A DNA stretch of 47,916 bases from Acidobacteria bacterium RIFCSPLOWO2_02_FULL_67_21 (GTDB lineage: Bacteria > Acidobacteriota > Vicinamibacteria > Vicinamibacterales > UBA2999): contig MEKU01000007.1 in NCBI GenBank assembly GCA_001767195.1, positions 1 through 47,916 of the forward strand, written 5' to 3'. Shown one piece after another: positions 15,978 to 24,295 of this stretch (position 1 is its first letter; each line of letters starts with the position of its first letter). The notes beneath the pieces are model-generated. The model was given only the letters and a program-made list of their open reading frames with translations. It did not search any database and was not told the DNA's origin. Made by a program: the position numbers and the translations under genes.

Positions 15978-18971
15978 ATGATGTCTACAGTACGTGCCGG
16001 TCGGTTGATGTTCCTCCTCCTGCTCCTCGGCATGTTCCCGGCAGCCGCGTCGGCCCAGACGGCCCTGTCGGGTGCCATCGCCGGGGTTGTCCGAGACACG
16101 TCGGGCGGCGTGATGCCCGGCGTCACTGTCGAAGCGTCCAGCCCTGCGCTGATTGAGAAGGTACGCACTGCCGTCTCCGATGACCAGGGGCTGTACCGGA
16201 TCGTCGACCTCCGGCCGGGCACCTACACCGTCACCTTCACGCTGCCGGGGTTCGGAACGTTCATCCGCGAAGGCATCGAGCTGACGACCGGCTTTACGGC
16301 CAACGTCAATGCGGAAATGCGCGTCGGATCGCTGGAGGAAACGATCACCGTCTCGGGCGCCGCGCCGCTCGTCGACACGCAGAACGTGATGGCGCAGAAC
16401 GTCTTCTCGCGCGAGATGCTTGACCGGCTGCCGAACACCAAGACGATTCGAGGCTACGTGCCGCTGATCCCTGGCGCAACGATGCCACCGGCAAATCAGG
16501 ATGTGGGCGGCAACACCGGCGAGTCGGTCAGCTTCATCGGCATTCATGGCAACCGGGGCTCTGACATGGTGTACACCGTCAACGGCATGCGTCCCGGCAA
16601 CATGATGGGCGCCGGCGGCGGGTTCCGCACCTTCTCAATCAATGCCGCGGCGACACAGGAGGTTACGTTCCAGACCGGTGGCATTTCGGCCGAAAGCGAG
16701 ACTGGGGGCATCCAGATGAACGTGGTCCCCAAGGAAGGCGGCAACCAGTACTCTGGCTACTTCAGCTGGAGCCTTGCCAACGGCGACATGCAGAGCTTCA
16801 ACGACACCCCCGAGCTCGTCGCACGTGGGCTCCGGCCGCAGCTGAAGCTGCGGAAGATCTACGACGTCAACCCGGCGTTCGGCGGACCGATCAAGCGTGA
16901 CAAGCTCTGGTTCTTCCTCTCGCAGCGCTCGTGGGGGACCGAGGTTCCCCGGCCGACTCCCGGCGACTACTTCAACGCGACCCAGGGCACGGCGTTCTAC
17001 ACGCCCGACCTGAGCCGTCCCTTCTACGCCCGCAGCCCGCGCAAGAGCAACATGGGCCGGATCACGTGGCAGATCAACGAGAAGAACAAGCTGACGCTCG
17101 GCAACGACTTCCAGTTGAACTGCAACTGCCCGCTGCCGTCCAACACGAATGCGGCGCCAGAGGCGCAGGGCTACCACAGCTATCACGAGAACTTCGCCGA
17201 CATCGCGTGGACCTCCCCCATCACCAACCGGCTGCTCTTCGAGGCGGGAGGCGGGTTCTACAACGCCGGCTACGATTACGAGCCGATCGAGGGTGTCCGC
17301 TTCCAGGCGAGCGACATTCAGGTGACGGAGCTCACCACCGGCTGGCGCCACAATTCACGCGCGACGCAGACGAACACCGACGGCGGCTACGGCTACATCT
17401 ACCACCAGAACTGGAACCAGAAGGTCTCGGTGTCGTACGTCACGGGCTCGCACGCCTTCAAGACCGGGCTCTTCATCCAGGAGGGCGCGCGTGAGCACTG
17501 GTCCATCATGGTTGGCGACCGTAACTACTCGGTGCGCAACGGCGTGCCGACGCAGGTGACGATCTTCGCGCTGCCCGCGGTCAACGACAACCGGTTCACC
17601 AACGTCGGGATCTTCACGCAGGATCAGTGGACCATCCGGAGGATGACGCTGAATCTCGGGCTGCGATTCGACTACATCAACGGCTGGGACCCGGAAGACA
17701 CGGTGGAAGCGGGTACCTTTGTGCCGGCCCGCACCTATCCACTCACGAAGAACCTGCCCAACTTCAAGGACCTGAGCCCTCGCCTTGGCGCGGCGTACGA
17801 CCTGTTCGGCAACGGCCGGACGGCGGTGAAGGCGTCGCTCGGCCGGTACGTCGCGCTCGAAGGGCCGCGGCTCGCGCAGACCTACCACCCGGCCAACCAG
17901 CAGGTGAACAGCGCGTCCCGAACCTGGAACGACGCGAATGGTAATTTCGTGCCGGACTGCGAACTCAACCGCCCTGCGGCCCATGGCGAGTGCGGTCCCC
18001 TCTCGCCGTCGACGTTCGGTCAGCCGCGTATCATCAACAAGCCGGCCGACGACATCCTCACCGGCTTCGGCAATCGGACGTACAACTGGCAGGCGTCGGC
18101 CTCGGTGCAGCACGAGCTGCAGTCCGGCCTCGGCATCAATCTGGGCTACTTCCGGACGTGGCACGGCAATTTCGTCGTGACCGACAACCAGGCCGTTGGA
18201 CCGCAGGACTACTCGCCGTTCTGCATCAGCGTCCCCGCCGACAGCCGGCTGCCGAACAGCGGCGAGCAGCTCTGCGGGTTCTACGACATCCTGCCCTCCA
18301 GATTCGGTCAAACCGACAATCTCGTGACCCAGGCCTCGCACTTCGGCAAGCAGACCGACGTCTACAATGGGTTCGACGCCACGCTGAGTTACCGGTTCGG
18401 CCAGGGCGGTCTCGTGGCCGGCGGCTTGAGCACCGGACAGACGGTCACGGACAACTGCGACGTGCTGACGAACCTGCCGGAGAGCCGTACGCTTCCCGCC
18501 GGGCAGGAGACATTCTGCCAAAACACGCTGCCGTTCGCGGGGCAGACGCAGCTGAAGCTGTCGGGCTCCTACCCTCTGCCATGGAGCATGCAGGTCAGCG
18601 CCACCTATCAGGATCTGCCGGGTCTGCCGATCATCGCGACCTATGTCGCAACGAACGCCCAGATCCGGCCGTCACTCGGCCGTAATCTCGGCCAGTGCGG
18701 CACCGCCGCCACGTGCAACGGCACGGTGACGATCGCCAACCTGTTCGAGCCGAATACCCTCTACGAAGATCGGATTCGGCAGCTCGACCTGCGCTTCTCC
18801 AAGAGCGTCCGCGTGGGGCGGCTGAGCCTGGAAGGCATGCTGGACATCTACAACGCCCTCAACGCGAGCCCGATTCTCGCCATGAGCACGCGCTACGGCC
18901 CGAGCTGGCTCACGCCGCAGCAGGTTCTGGCGGGACGCCTGCTGAAGATCGGAAGCCGCGTCACGTTCTGA
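15978..18971 (+). CDS. TonB-dependent receptor with carboxypeptidase-regulatory-like N-terminal domain (Oar-like)
   Basis: From the ATG at 15978 (GGGAGA just upstream) the protein has 997 residues. A Sec signal peptide ends at about AASA/QTALSG (residue 28). Residues about 30-110 form a CarboxypepD_reg-like domain (GVVRDTSGGVMPGVTVEASS and GLYRIVDLRPGTYTVTFTLPGF). A plug region follows (VSGAAPLVDTQNV to GGIQMNVVPKEGGNQYSG), then a long outer-membrane barrel with alternating aromatic strands ending in LKIGSRVTF, a terminal Phe typical for BamA recognition. These receptors take up large or scarce ligands using TonB; the ligand is not predictable. Two Tat-exported redox flavoproteins follow on the same strand, suggesting that the ligand or its product is oxidised or reduced in the periplasm. 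Confidence 0.92.
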   Translation: MMSTVRAGRLMFLLLLLGMFPAAASAQTALSGAIAGVVRDTSGGVMPGVTVEASSPALIEKVRTAVSDDQGLYRIVDLRPGTYTVTFTLPGFGTFIREGIELTTGFTANVNAEMRVGSLEETITVSGAAPLVDTQNVMAQNVFSREMLDRLPNTKTIRGYVPLIPGATMPPANQDVGGNTGESVSFIGIHGNRGSDMVYTVNGMRPGNMMGAGGGFRTFSINAAATQEVTFQTGGISAESETGGIQMNVVPKEGGNQYSGYFSWSLANGDMQSFNDTPELVARGLRPQLKLRKIYDVNPAFGGPIKRDKLWFFLSQRSWGTEVPRPTPGDYFNATQGTAFYTPDLSRPFYARSPRKSNMGRITWQINEKNKLTLGNDFQLNCNCPLPSNTNAAPEAQGYHSYHENFADIAWTSPITNRLLFEAGGGFYNAGYDYEPIEGVRFQASDIQVTELTTGWRHNSRATQTNTDGGYGYIYHQNWNQKVSVSYVTGSHAFKTGLFIQEGAREHWSIMVGDRNYSVRNGVPTQVTIFALPAVNDNRFTNVGIFTQDQWTIRRMTLNLGLRFDYINGWDPEDTVEAGTFVPARTYPLTKNLPNFKDLSPRLGAAYDLFGNGRTAVKASLGRYVALEGPRLAQTYHPANQQVNSASRTWNDANGNFVPDCELNRPAAHGECGPLSPSTFGQPRIINKPADDILTGFGNRTYNWQASASVQHELQSGLGINLGYFRTWHGNFVVTDNQAVGPQDYSPFCISVPADSRLPNSGEQLCGFYDILPSRFGQTDNLVTQASHFGKQTDVYNGFDATLSYRFGQGGLVAGGLSTGQTVTDNCDVLTNLPESRTLPAGQETFCQNTLPFAGQTQLKLSGSYPLPWSMQVSATYQDLPGLPIIATYVATNAQIRPSLGRNLGQCGTAATCNGTVTIANLFEPNTLYEDRIRQLDLRFSKSVRVGRLSLEGMLDIYNALNASPILAMSTRYGPSWLTPQQVLAGRLLKIGSRVTF

Positions 18972-19001
18972 CGCGTTGGCGGAGCCGCTCAGGAGGGCTC
19001 T

Positions 19002-20258
19002 ATGGTCGAACATTCGTCCGATCGGCGCGCGTTTCTGCGATTCCTGGCCGCCAGCCCCGTGCTGGCGGCCGCAGGCCTCAGCTCGGACTGGTTCAGCGGG
19101 CTGCTCTCGGAGCCGATCAGCGCGCAGGAGCAGAACACCTACATCATCAAGACCGTCCGTGAGGCGCTCAACGTGTTCGACTTCCGGGCGGCTGCCAGGG
19201 CCAAGCTCTCGCTGCCGCACTTCACCGAGTTCGACGAGGGCGTCTTCAACCAGGAGACCCAGATCGCCGACCGCAACGCCTACGCGCGCTACCAGCTCAA
19301 GGTGCGGCGGCTGCTTGGCATCAGTCAGGTGGATCAGTCAACGCAGCTCTTCGGGAGGACGTGGGAGTCCCCGCTCTACCTCTGCCCGGTCGGACGCCTG
19401 CGCGCCATCCACCCGGACGGCAATCTCGCGATTGCGCCGGCCGCCAACCGAAAGCGGACGCTCGAGATCATGTCGGGCACTCAGGATCTCGAGAAGGTGA
19501 ATCAGCTCCGGGGCGAGCCGGTCTGGATCTGCGGGGGCCGGCCGAGCGCCGAAACGATCAAGCGGCTCGAATCGGTGGGCACGCCGGCCTACGTCTGGAC
19601 CGTCGACACGGTGGGTGGCGGCAATCAGATCGGCGCGCGCGCCGTGCAGCGGGCGGGGGTCCCGAACCTCGAGCGCAGGAACGACGCGCGCTGCAGCAGC
19701 TGCCACGACAGCGAAGGGCGCATCACGCTCTCCGACTCGATGGCCGAGGTCATCGGCGCGCTCGGCAGCCTGCGGGGCAATGACACGTCCACCTGGGCCG
19801 ACGTGCGGCGCGTGCGCGACTTGACCAAGATGAAGCTGATCCTGAAGGGCGTCGTGGCGCCGGAGGACGCCGAGCTGGCGATCAAGGCCGGCGTCGACGG
19901 GATCGTGGTCTCGACGCACGCCGCGCACGAGGACGCCAGCGGCCGCGGCTCCCTCGAGTGGCTTCCGGAGGTCGTCGCGGCGGTCGGCGGCAAGATCGCG
20001 GTCTTCCACGACAGCGGCATCCGTTCGGGCGCCGATATCTTCAAGGCGCTGGCACTCGGGGCGAACGCCGTCGGCATCGGCCGGGCGCAGGCCTGGTCGC
20101 TCGCCTCGTTCGGCACCGAAGGCGTGGAAACGGTCATCGAGCTGCTCCGCCGGGAGCTGCAGGTCGCCATGGTGCAGACGGGCGCCACGTCGATCTCCCG
20201 GATCAGCAAGTCGATGCTCATCCCGGTTAGTGGTTCCGTCAGCAGCCGCATGCAGTAG
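19002..20258 (+). CDS. Tat-exported FMN-dependent alpha-hydroxy-acid dehydrogenase-like protein with a CxxCH motif
   Basis: The protein has 418 residues; AGGAGGG at 18991 precedes the ATG at 19002. A Tat signal (DRRAFLRFLAASPVLAAAG) predicts export after FMN insertion. The body follows the FMN_dh TIM barrel: FDFRAAARAKL at 59-69, VDT at 201-203, LKGVVAPEDAELAIKAGVDG at 281-300, and the phosphate-binding segment DSGIRSGADIFKALALGANA, then VGIGR. The catalytic His is probably His306 in STHAAHE, but the family Arg three residues later that binds the substrate carboxylate (HGxR) is His309. CSSCH at 231-235 is a perfect single c-type haem motif located in the variable loop-4 region. In an exported protein haem attachment is possible, which would give a flavocytochrome c; this is inference. 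The substrate is unknown. Confidence 0.85.
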   Translation: MVEHSSDRRAFLRFLAASPVLAAAGLSSDWFSGLLSEPISAQEQNTYIIKTVREALNVFDFRAAARAKLSLPHFTEFDEGVFNQETQIADRNAYARYQLKVRRLLGISQVDQSTQLFGRTWESPLYLCPVGRLRAIHPDGNLAIAPAANRKRTLEIMSGTQDLEKVNQLRGEPVWICGGRPSAETIKRLESVGTPAYVWTVDTVGGGNQIGARAVQRAGVPNLERRNDARCSSCHDSEGRITLSDSMAEVIGALGSLRGNDTSTWADVRRVRDLTKMKLILKGVVAPEDAELAIKAGVDGIVVSTHAAHEDASGRGSLEWLPEVVAAVGGKIAVFHDSGIRSGADIFKALALGANAVGIGRAQAWSLASFGTEGVETVIELLRRELQVAMVQTGATSISRISKSMLIPVSGSVSSRMQ

Positions 20259-20270
20259 AGGACGAACATC

Positions 20271-21968
20271 ATGAAGAAGGACGATCAGAAGCCTCAGTTC
20301 TCGCGAAGAGATTTCGTCAAATCCGGGGCCGCCGGCGTCGGCGGCATGGCGGCAGCGCTGGCGTCGCTCGATCCCAAGCAGCTGGAAGCGGCGGAGCCTC
20401 CGAAGCGATGGGACAAGGTGGCCGACGTCGTGGTCGTTGGCTCGGGAGCGGCCGGCCTGCCGGCGGCGATCTCCGCCGCCGAGAACGGCGCGACGGTCAT
20501 CCTGATCGAGCAGAACTACGACATCGGCGGGCACGCGATCCAGAGCGGCGGCGCGATGGCGCTTGGCGGCGGCTCGAAGAACCAGAAGAAGTGGGGCGTC
20601 GAGGACTCGCCGGAGAAGTGGTACACCGACCTGATCAACTGGCACGACTACCGCTTCAGCGATCGCGAGATCGTCTGGGCGTTCGCCCAGGAGAGCGCGG
20701 CGACGCTCGACTGGCTCGTCGAAAAGGGCGGGGTGACGCTGCGCGACACCAAGCCGGGCAACCCGGACGGCGGGCCGGCGACGACGCCGCGCGCGCAAGG
20801 TCCGGTGCTGGCCGGCTGGGACGGCAACGCCGGCGGGATCTCACCGACCGGATCGAATGGGACCGCGTTGATGCGCCCGCTCGAGGCGACCGCTCGCAAG
20901 ATGGGCGTGCAGATCCTGCTCGAGCACAGCCTCACCGACGTCTACCGCCAGGGGGAGTTCACGGGGCGGGTCGTCGGCATCCGGGCGACAACGAAGGGAA
21001 AGCCGGTCACGATTCAGGCGCGGCGCGGGATCGTCATCGCCACTGGCGGCCATACGAGCAACGTCATCTTCCGCAGAGCCTACGACCCTCGACTGACCGA
21101 AGAGTACCAGGTGGTCGGCGAGCCCTACTCGCTGCAGACTGGCGACGGCGAGCTGGCCGGGGTCCGCGTCGGCGCGGCGCTCTGGGGCGCGGCCAACCAG
21201 ACCAACGACACGCGCGCCCGCACCCACGTGATGGAGAAGCCGGTGCTCATCGGCAACCAGTTCGGGTACCTGCGGCCGGGTACGCGCTCGACCGACGACC
21301 TCGTCAAGAGCCCCGTCTTCAGCAGGTTCCGCGCAACGGGTCTCGCGGTGAAGGACTTCCAGAACGTCATCCACGTCAACATGGCGGGCGTCCGGTTCGT
21401 GAACGAGGAGGCGACCGGCTGGACGTGGTGGAACGCGTGCATGGCGCCGAACGCCAAGACACCGCCCGGCGCCAACGGGGGCGGGCCGATCTGGGCGATC
21501 TTCGACGCGGAAGGGGCCACGCGCGAAGAGTGGGTCTGCAAGCCGCCGTATGTCGATCTCGACGGCTGGTTCTTCAGCGCCGACACGCTCGAGGAGCTTG
21601 CCCGAAAGGTGACCTGCAGGTACCAGAAGGAGCCGCTCCCCTCTGATGCGCTGGCCGCGGCCGTGCGGCGCTACAACTCATTCGTCGATGCCGGCAAGGA
21701 CGGCGACTTCGGCAAGACCAGCCCGAAGTTCAAGATTCAGACCGCGCCGTTCTATGCGGCCTGGTCGACGCCGTGCGCGCACGATTGCCTGTCGGGTCTG
21801 CGCATCAACGGGCGTGCGCAGGCGATCGACTGGTCCGGCGCGGTCATCCCCGGGCTCTACAGCGCGGGCGAGTCGGCCGGCGGCTTCATGCAGCACGGGC
21901 TGGCGAAGTGCCTGACGTTCGGGCGGATCGCCGGTCGCGAGGCCGCGCGCGGCACCGCGAGGACCTAA
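20271..21968 (+). CDS. Tat-exported FAD-binding fumarate-reductase/ketosteroid-dehydrogenase-like flavoprotein
   Basis: The protein has 565 residues, starting 12 bases after the FMN protein with GAGGA upstream. A Tat signal is present (SRRDFVKSGAAGVGGMAAAL). The FAD_binding_2 fold begins with VVVVGSGAAGLPAAISAAE at about 53-71 and ends with GLYSAGESAGGFMQHGLAK, the second FAD contact typical of fumarate/urocanate reductases, flavocytochrome c and 3-ketosteroid dehydrogenases. No haem motif and no FMN-binding domain is visible, so electrons would come from or go to a separate partner, possibly the preceding CxxCH protein. The reaction is probably reduction or dehydrogenation of a carbon-carbon bond in the periplasm. 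Its stop overlaps that of the convergent NHL-repeat gene by a few bases. Confidence 0.88.
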   Translation: MKKDDQKPQFSRRDFVKSGAAGVGGMAAALASLDPKQLEAAEPPKRWDKVADVVVVGSGAAGLPAAISAAENGATVILIEQNYDIGGHAIQSGGAMALGGGSKNQKKWGVEDSPEKWYTDLINWHDYRFSDREIVWAFAQESAATLDWLVEKGGVTLRDTKPGNPDGGPATTPRAQGPVLAGWDGNAGGISPTGSNGTALMRPLEATARKMGVQILLEHSLTDVYRQGEFTGRVVGIRATTKGKPVTIQARRGIVIATGGHTSNVIFRRAYDPRLTEEYQVVGEPYSLQTGDGELAGVRVGAALWGAANQTNDTRARTHVMEKPVLIGNQFGYLRPGTRSTDDLVKSPVFSRFRATGLAVKDFQNVIHVNMAGVRFVNEEATGWTWWNACMAPNAKTPPGANGGGPIWAIFDAEGATREEWVCKPPYVDLDGWFFSADTLEELARKVTCRYQKEPLPSDALAAAVRRYNSFVDAGKDGDFGKTSPKFKIQTAPFYAAWSTPCAHDCLSGLRINGRAQAIDWSGAVIPGLYSAGESAGGFMQHGLAKCLTFGRIAGREAARGTART

Positions 21969-22912
21969 GGCCTGATCGGCGTGTAGCGCGAGAACCGGTC
22001 GGCGAGACCGGCGGTGTACAGGTTTCCGGCTGAATCAACCGCGAGCCCGTGCCCGCCGGCCTTCTCGATCGTGCCGCGAACCTGGCCCGTCCGCGCGTCG
22101 GCAATCGACACGCGGCCGTTGCCGATCACGTAGAGCGTGTCGTCCGGCGTGATGGACAGCGTTCCCCCGCCCATGTGGGTCCACTGCTCCAGGAACCGGC
22201 CGTCGCTGTCGAAGATCTGAATCCGGTTGTCGGTGCAGCCGGTGGCCGCCAGCCCGCACCGGTCGCCCACGATCAGCCGCCCGCGCGAGTCCCGCACGAT
22301 CGTGTGAGGCAGGCGGAACTGTCCCGGCCCCGCGCCCTTCGAGCCCCAGGCCTTGAGAAACCTGCCCTGCCGGTCGAACTTCACGACGCGCTGGTTCTGG
22401 TACCCGTCGGTGACGAAGACGTCCCCGTTGGGTGCGACGGCCACATCGGTCGGCTCGTTGAACGTGTCGGGGCCTTCGCCCTTCACGTCGTACTGACCCA
22501 GCGCCAGTACCAGGCTCCCGTCCGTGCGCAGCTTCTTGACCTGGTGTCCTCGCGAGTCGACGGTCCAGATGAACCCTTCGCGGTCGACGCGAAGGGTATG
22601 TGCCTCCCGGGCTACTCCCCGTCCCCACTCGCGCACAAAGGTGCCTGCGGGATCGAAGGTCCAGATGCTGCTCGGCGCCTCGCCCGGCTTCGGGTGATCG
22701 CAGATCTCCGGACACCGGCGGAAGACGTGCACGAAGCCCCTGGCATCGACATCCACGCTCGAAAGGGTTCCAAACGTCTGGCCAGCGGGCGCGCGAAGCC
22801 AGTTCTCGACACGCTGGTACCTCGAAGTGCCGGTCTGGGCGGCGTCAGGGGCCGTCGCGAACGGTACCAGGCACAGCAGCGCGCACGCGCCGGCGGCAAA
22901 GCGCATGGTCAT
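21965..22912 (-). CDS. Secreted NHL-repeat beta-propeller protein
   Basis: I start at the ATG at 22912, which gives a clean signal peptide (MTMRFAAGACALLCLVPFAT) and has GAGGA upstream; an in-frame start at 22954 would only add 14 residues. The mature protein of about 290 residues is a string of NHL repeats: SSVDVDARGFVHVF, TLRVDREGFIWTVD, PTDVAVAPNGDVFVTDGYQN, HTIVRDSRGRLIVGDR and GLAVDSAGNLYTAG. That number fits one six-bladed propeller. Similar exported proteins include peptidyl-alpha-hydroxyglycine alpha-amidating-lyase-like proteins, but the lyase metal ligands cannot be confirmed. Four Cys in two pairs may form disulfides. It converges on the flavoprotein operon. Confidence 0.85.
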   Translation of the reverse strand: MTMRFAAGACALLCLVPFATAPDAAQTGTSRYQRVENWLRAPAGQTFGTLSSVDVDARGFVHVFRRCPEICDHPKPGEAPSSIWTFDPAGTFVREWGRGVAREAHTLRVDREGFIWTVDSRGHQVKKLRTDGSLVLALGQYDVKGEGPDTFNEPTDVAVAPNGDVFVTDGYQNQRVVKFDRQGRFLKAWGSKGAGPGQFRLPHTIVRDSRGRLIVGDRCGLAATGCTDNRIQIFDSDGRFLEQWTHMGGGTLSITPDDTLYVIGNGRVSIADARTGQVRGTIEKAGGHGLAVDSAGNLYTAGLADRFSRYTPIRP

Positions 22913-22987
22913 GGGTCGGTCCTCACGAGGATGGAGGGACTGAAAGGGCGCCATCCTACCACGTCAGTCGACAGGCGACTTGAACGA

Positions 22988-23173
22988 CCGCCAGCCGGAT
23001 TCGGCGGCAACGCGCAGTTCACCGGCCCCTGCCCGACCGACAACGGCCTGGGCGTTCGTGGCGCGAATTTCACGGGAACGATCACGGCGAGCCCGAGAGC
23101 CGGCGGCGGAAACTCACAGTGCGTGGGGGGAAGTGCCGTCCGAGGGACATGGCGGATCTCCAACGCCAGGTGA
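22988..23173 (+). pseudogene. C-terminal remnant of an unidentified secreted protein
   Basis: The plus frame from about 22988 to the TGA at 23171-23173 reads like genuine protein: PPAGFGGNAQFTGPCPTDNG, LGVRGANFTGTITASP, NSQCVGGSAVRGTWRISNAR. Gly/Asn/Thr-rich beta sequence, two Cys and the WRISNAR end suggest an exported beta-rich domain. No start codon or N-terminal part fits; the frame upstream crosses the antisense of the NHL gene. I do not recognise the family. It ends 11 bases before the convergent TPR pseudogene. Confidence 0.4.
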
Positions 23174-23184
23174 TGTGGAGTGGT

Positions 23185-23846
23185 CTAGAAGCGAGACGAT
23201 CGAATCCAGACCTCCGATCGCGCCCAGCTTGCCTCCAGGTCCTTATCCACATCCGGCGACGGGATCCCCCGCGCGCCTTCAGTGCCTGCTGCAACCCGAG
23301 CAAAGACCACCCGTTGTGCGGGTGATCCTCGAGCTCGTCGCGATAGACCCGTTCCGCGTCGGCATAGGCGCGATCCTGTTCGATGCGCCGGGCCGGGTCG
23401 AAGTCCTTGACATAGCGGACGGCCATCGCACCGATGAACGCCTGCTCCTTCGCTGTCGCATGCGCTTTCATCGCAATCGCCTTCTGGATCGCGGCGTACG
23501 CGCCAGGCGCCTCCTCTGCGGTCATCGGACCGTTCAGATAGGATCCCCACGCCCAGGCCTCGCCCCAGTAGCAGATCGCGCAGGTCGGATCCCGCTTCCA
23601 TGACTCGCGGAACGATCGTACGGCGTCCACCTTGCCGAAGGCGTACATCAGTTGAAAGCCCTGATTGAAGAACGCCTGCGCATCGGCGGTGGTCGATGAG
23701 ATGGGCCGGACAAACGACCCGAGCGCGGCCGGATGCAGTGCAATCGGCGCGACGTACCGGGCCGGCACCGCTGGCGCGGCGGCCGCGCGGCCGCCGTACG
23801 ACAACAGGAAGGCGAGACATACGAATCGAATGAGGCTGCCTGTCAT
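23185..23846 (-). pseudogene. TPR-type protein pseudogene with large internal deletion and frameshift
   Basis: From the ATG at 23846 a signal peptide and the family's start are clear (AFFNQGFQLMYAFGKVDAVR, CAICYWGEAWAWGSYLNGPM), TPR-like repeats that occur in exported proteins of about 500-600 residues. At about residue 170 the sequence passes from DRAYAD straight into AERVYRDELEDHPHNGWSLL, which belongs near the end of such proteins, so several hundred residues seem deleted in frame. Then the frame breaks at a run of five C at 23266-23270 (G on the coding strand); the correct end, SPDVDKDLEASWARSEVWIR then SSRF and TAG at 23185-23187, is in another frame. The homopolymer makes a sequencing error possible for the frameshift but not for the deletion. 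Confidence 0.7.
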
Positions 23847-23965
23847 GGGGATCTCCTGCCGGCTGTCACGCCGATTCTATTCGAGCGGCGGGCGGAGAGG
23901 AGCAACACAGTGACCCCCTTTGCCCAACATGGCCGCGAATCGGCGGCTACCGCCAGCCGCTGCCC

Positions 23966-24247
23966 TTAGCGGCCAGCGGCACGCTTCAAATCCCGCGGTA
24001 GTTCCTCACGGAGGACGCGCCGCAGGGTCGCCTCAAGCGGTTCGTGTTTCGTCTGGACGTACTCTCGGAGAGGAGCGTTGATCAGGGTTTGATAACTCCC
24101 ACCGCCGGCCGCGTGTACCTGCTTGCGAAACCACTGGAGCACATCGTCATCGATTCGGCTCGTGATCCGTGTCTTCCCTGCCGGAGCCTTCAGCACCAGC
24201 CCGCACCGTGCCTTTTCAGGTTCGCGGCCGCCTTCCGAGGGTCCCAT
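23966..24247 (-). CDS. brnA: BrnA-type antitoxin (N-terminus altered)
   Basis: The C-terminal 75 residues match the BrnA antitoxin family: KTRITSRIDDDVLQWFRKQV and AGGGSYQTLINAPLREYV are the ribbon-helix-helix part, followed by a helical tail (LEATLRRVLREELPRDLKRA). BrnA normally neutralises the RNase BrnT and represses the operon. Here the frame opens inside the remnant of brnT, and the first about 20 residues (MGPSEGGREPEKARCG) are out-of-frame brnT sequence, so the native BrnA N-terminus is lost or replaced. An orphan antitoxin may still bind DNA. Confidence 0.7.
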   Translation of the reverse strand: MGPSEGGREPEKARCGLVLKAPAGKTRITSRIDDDVLQWFRKQVHAAGGGSYQTLINAPLREYVQTKHEPLEATLRRVLREELPRDLKRAAGR

Positions 24248-24264
24248 TCGACGTCGTCGTTCAT
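24190..24264 (-). pseudogene. brnT: brnT toxin remnant
   Basis: The ATG at 24264 starts MNDDVEWDPRKAAANLKRHG, which is the conserved start of BrnT toxins, but the frame stops after 24 residues at 24190. BrnT is normally about 90 residues and carries its RNase residues further on. The rest of the gene is missing and the sequence continues into brnA, so a deletion joined the first about 20 codons of brnT to brnA. Confidence 0.65.
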
Positions 24265-24295
24265 CGCCAAAACGTCGCCGGCGCTAGAATGCCCT

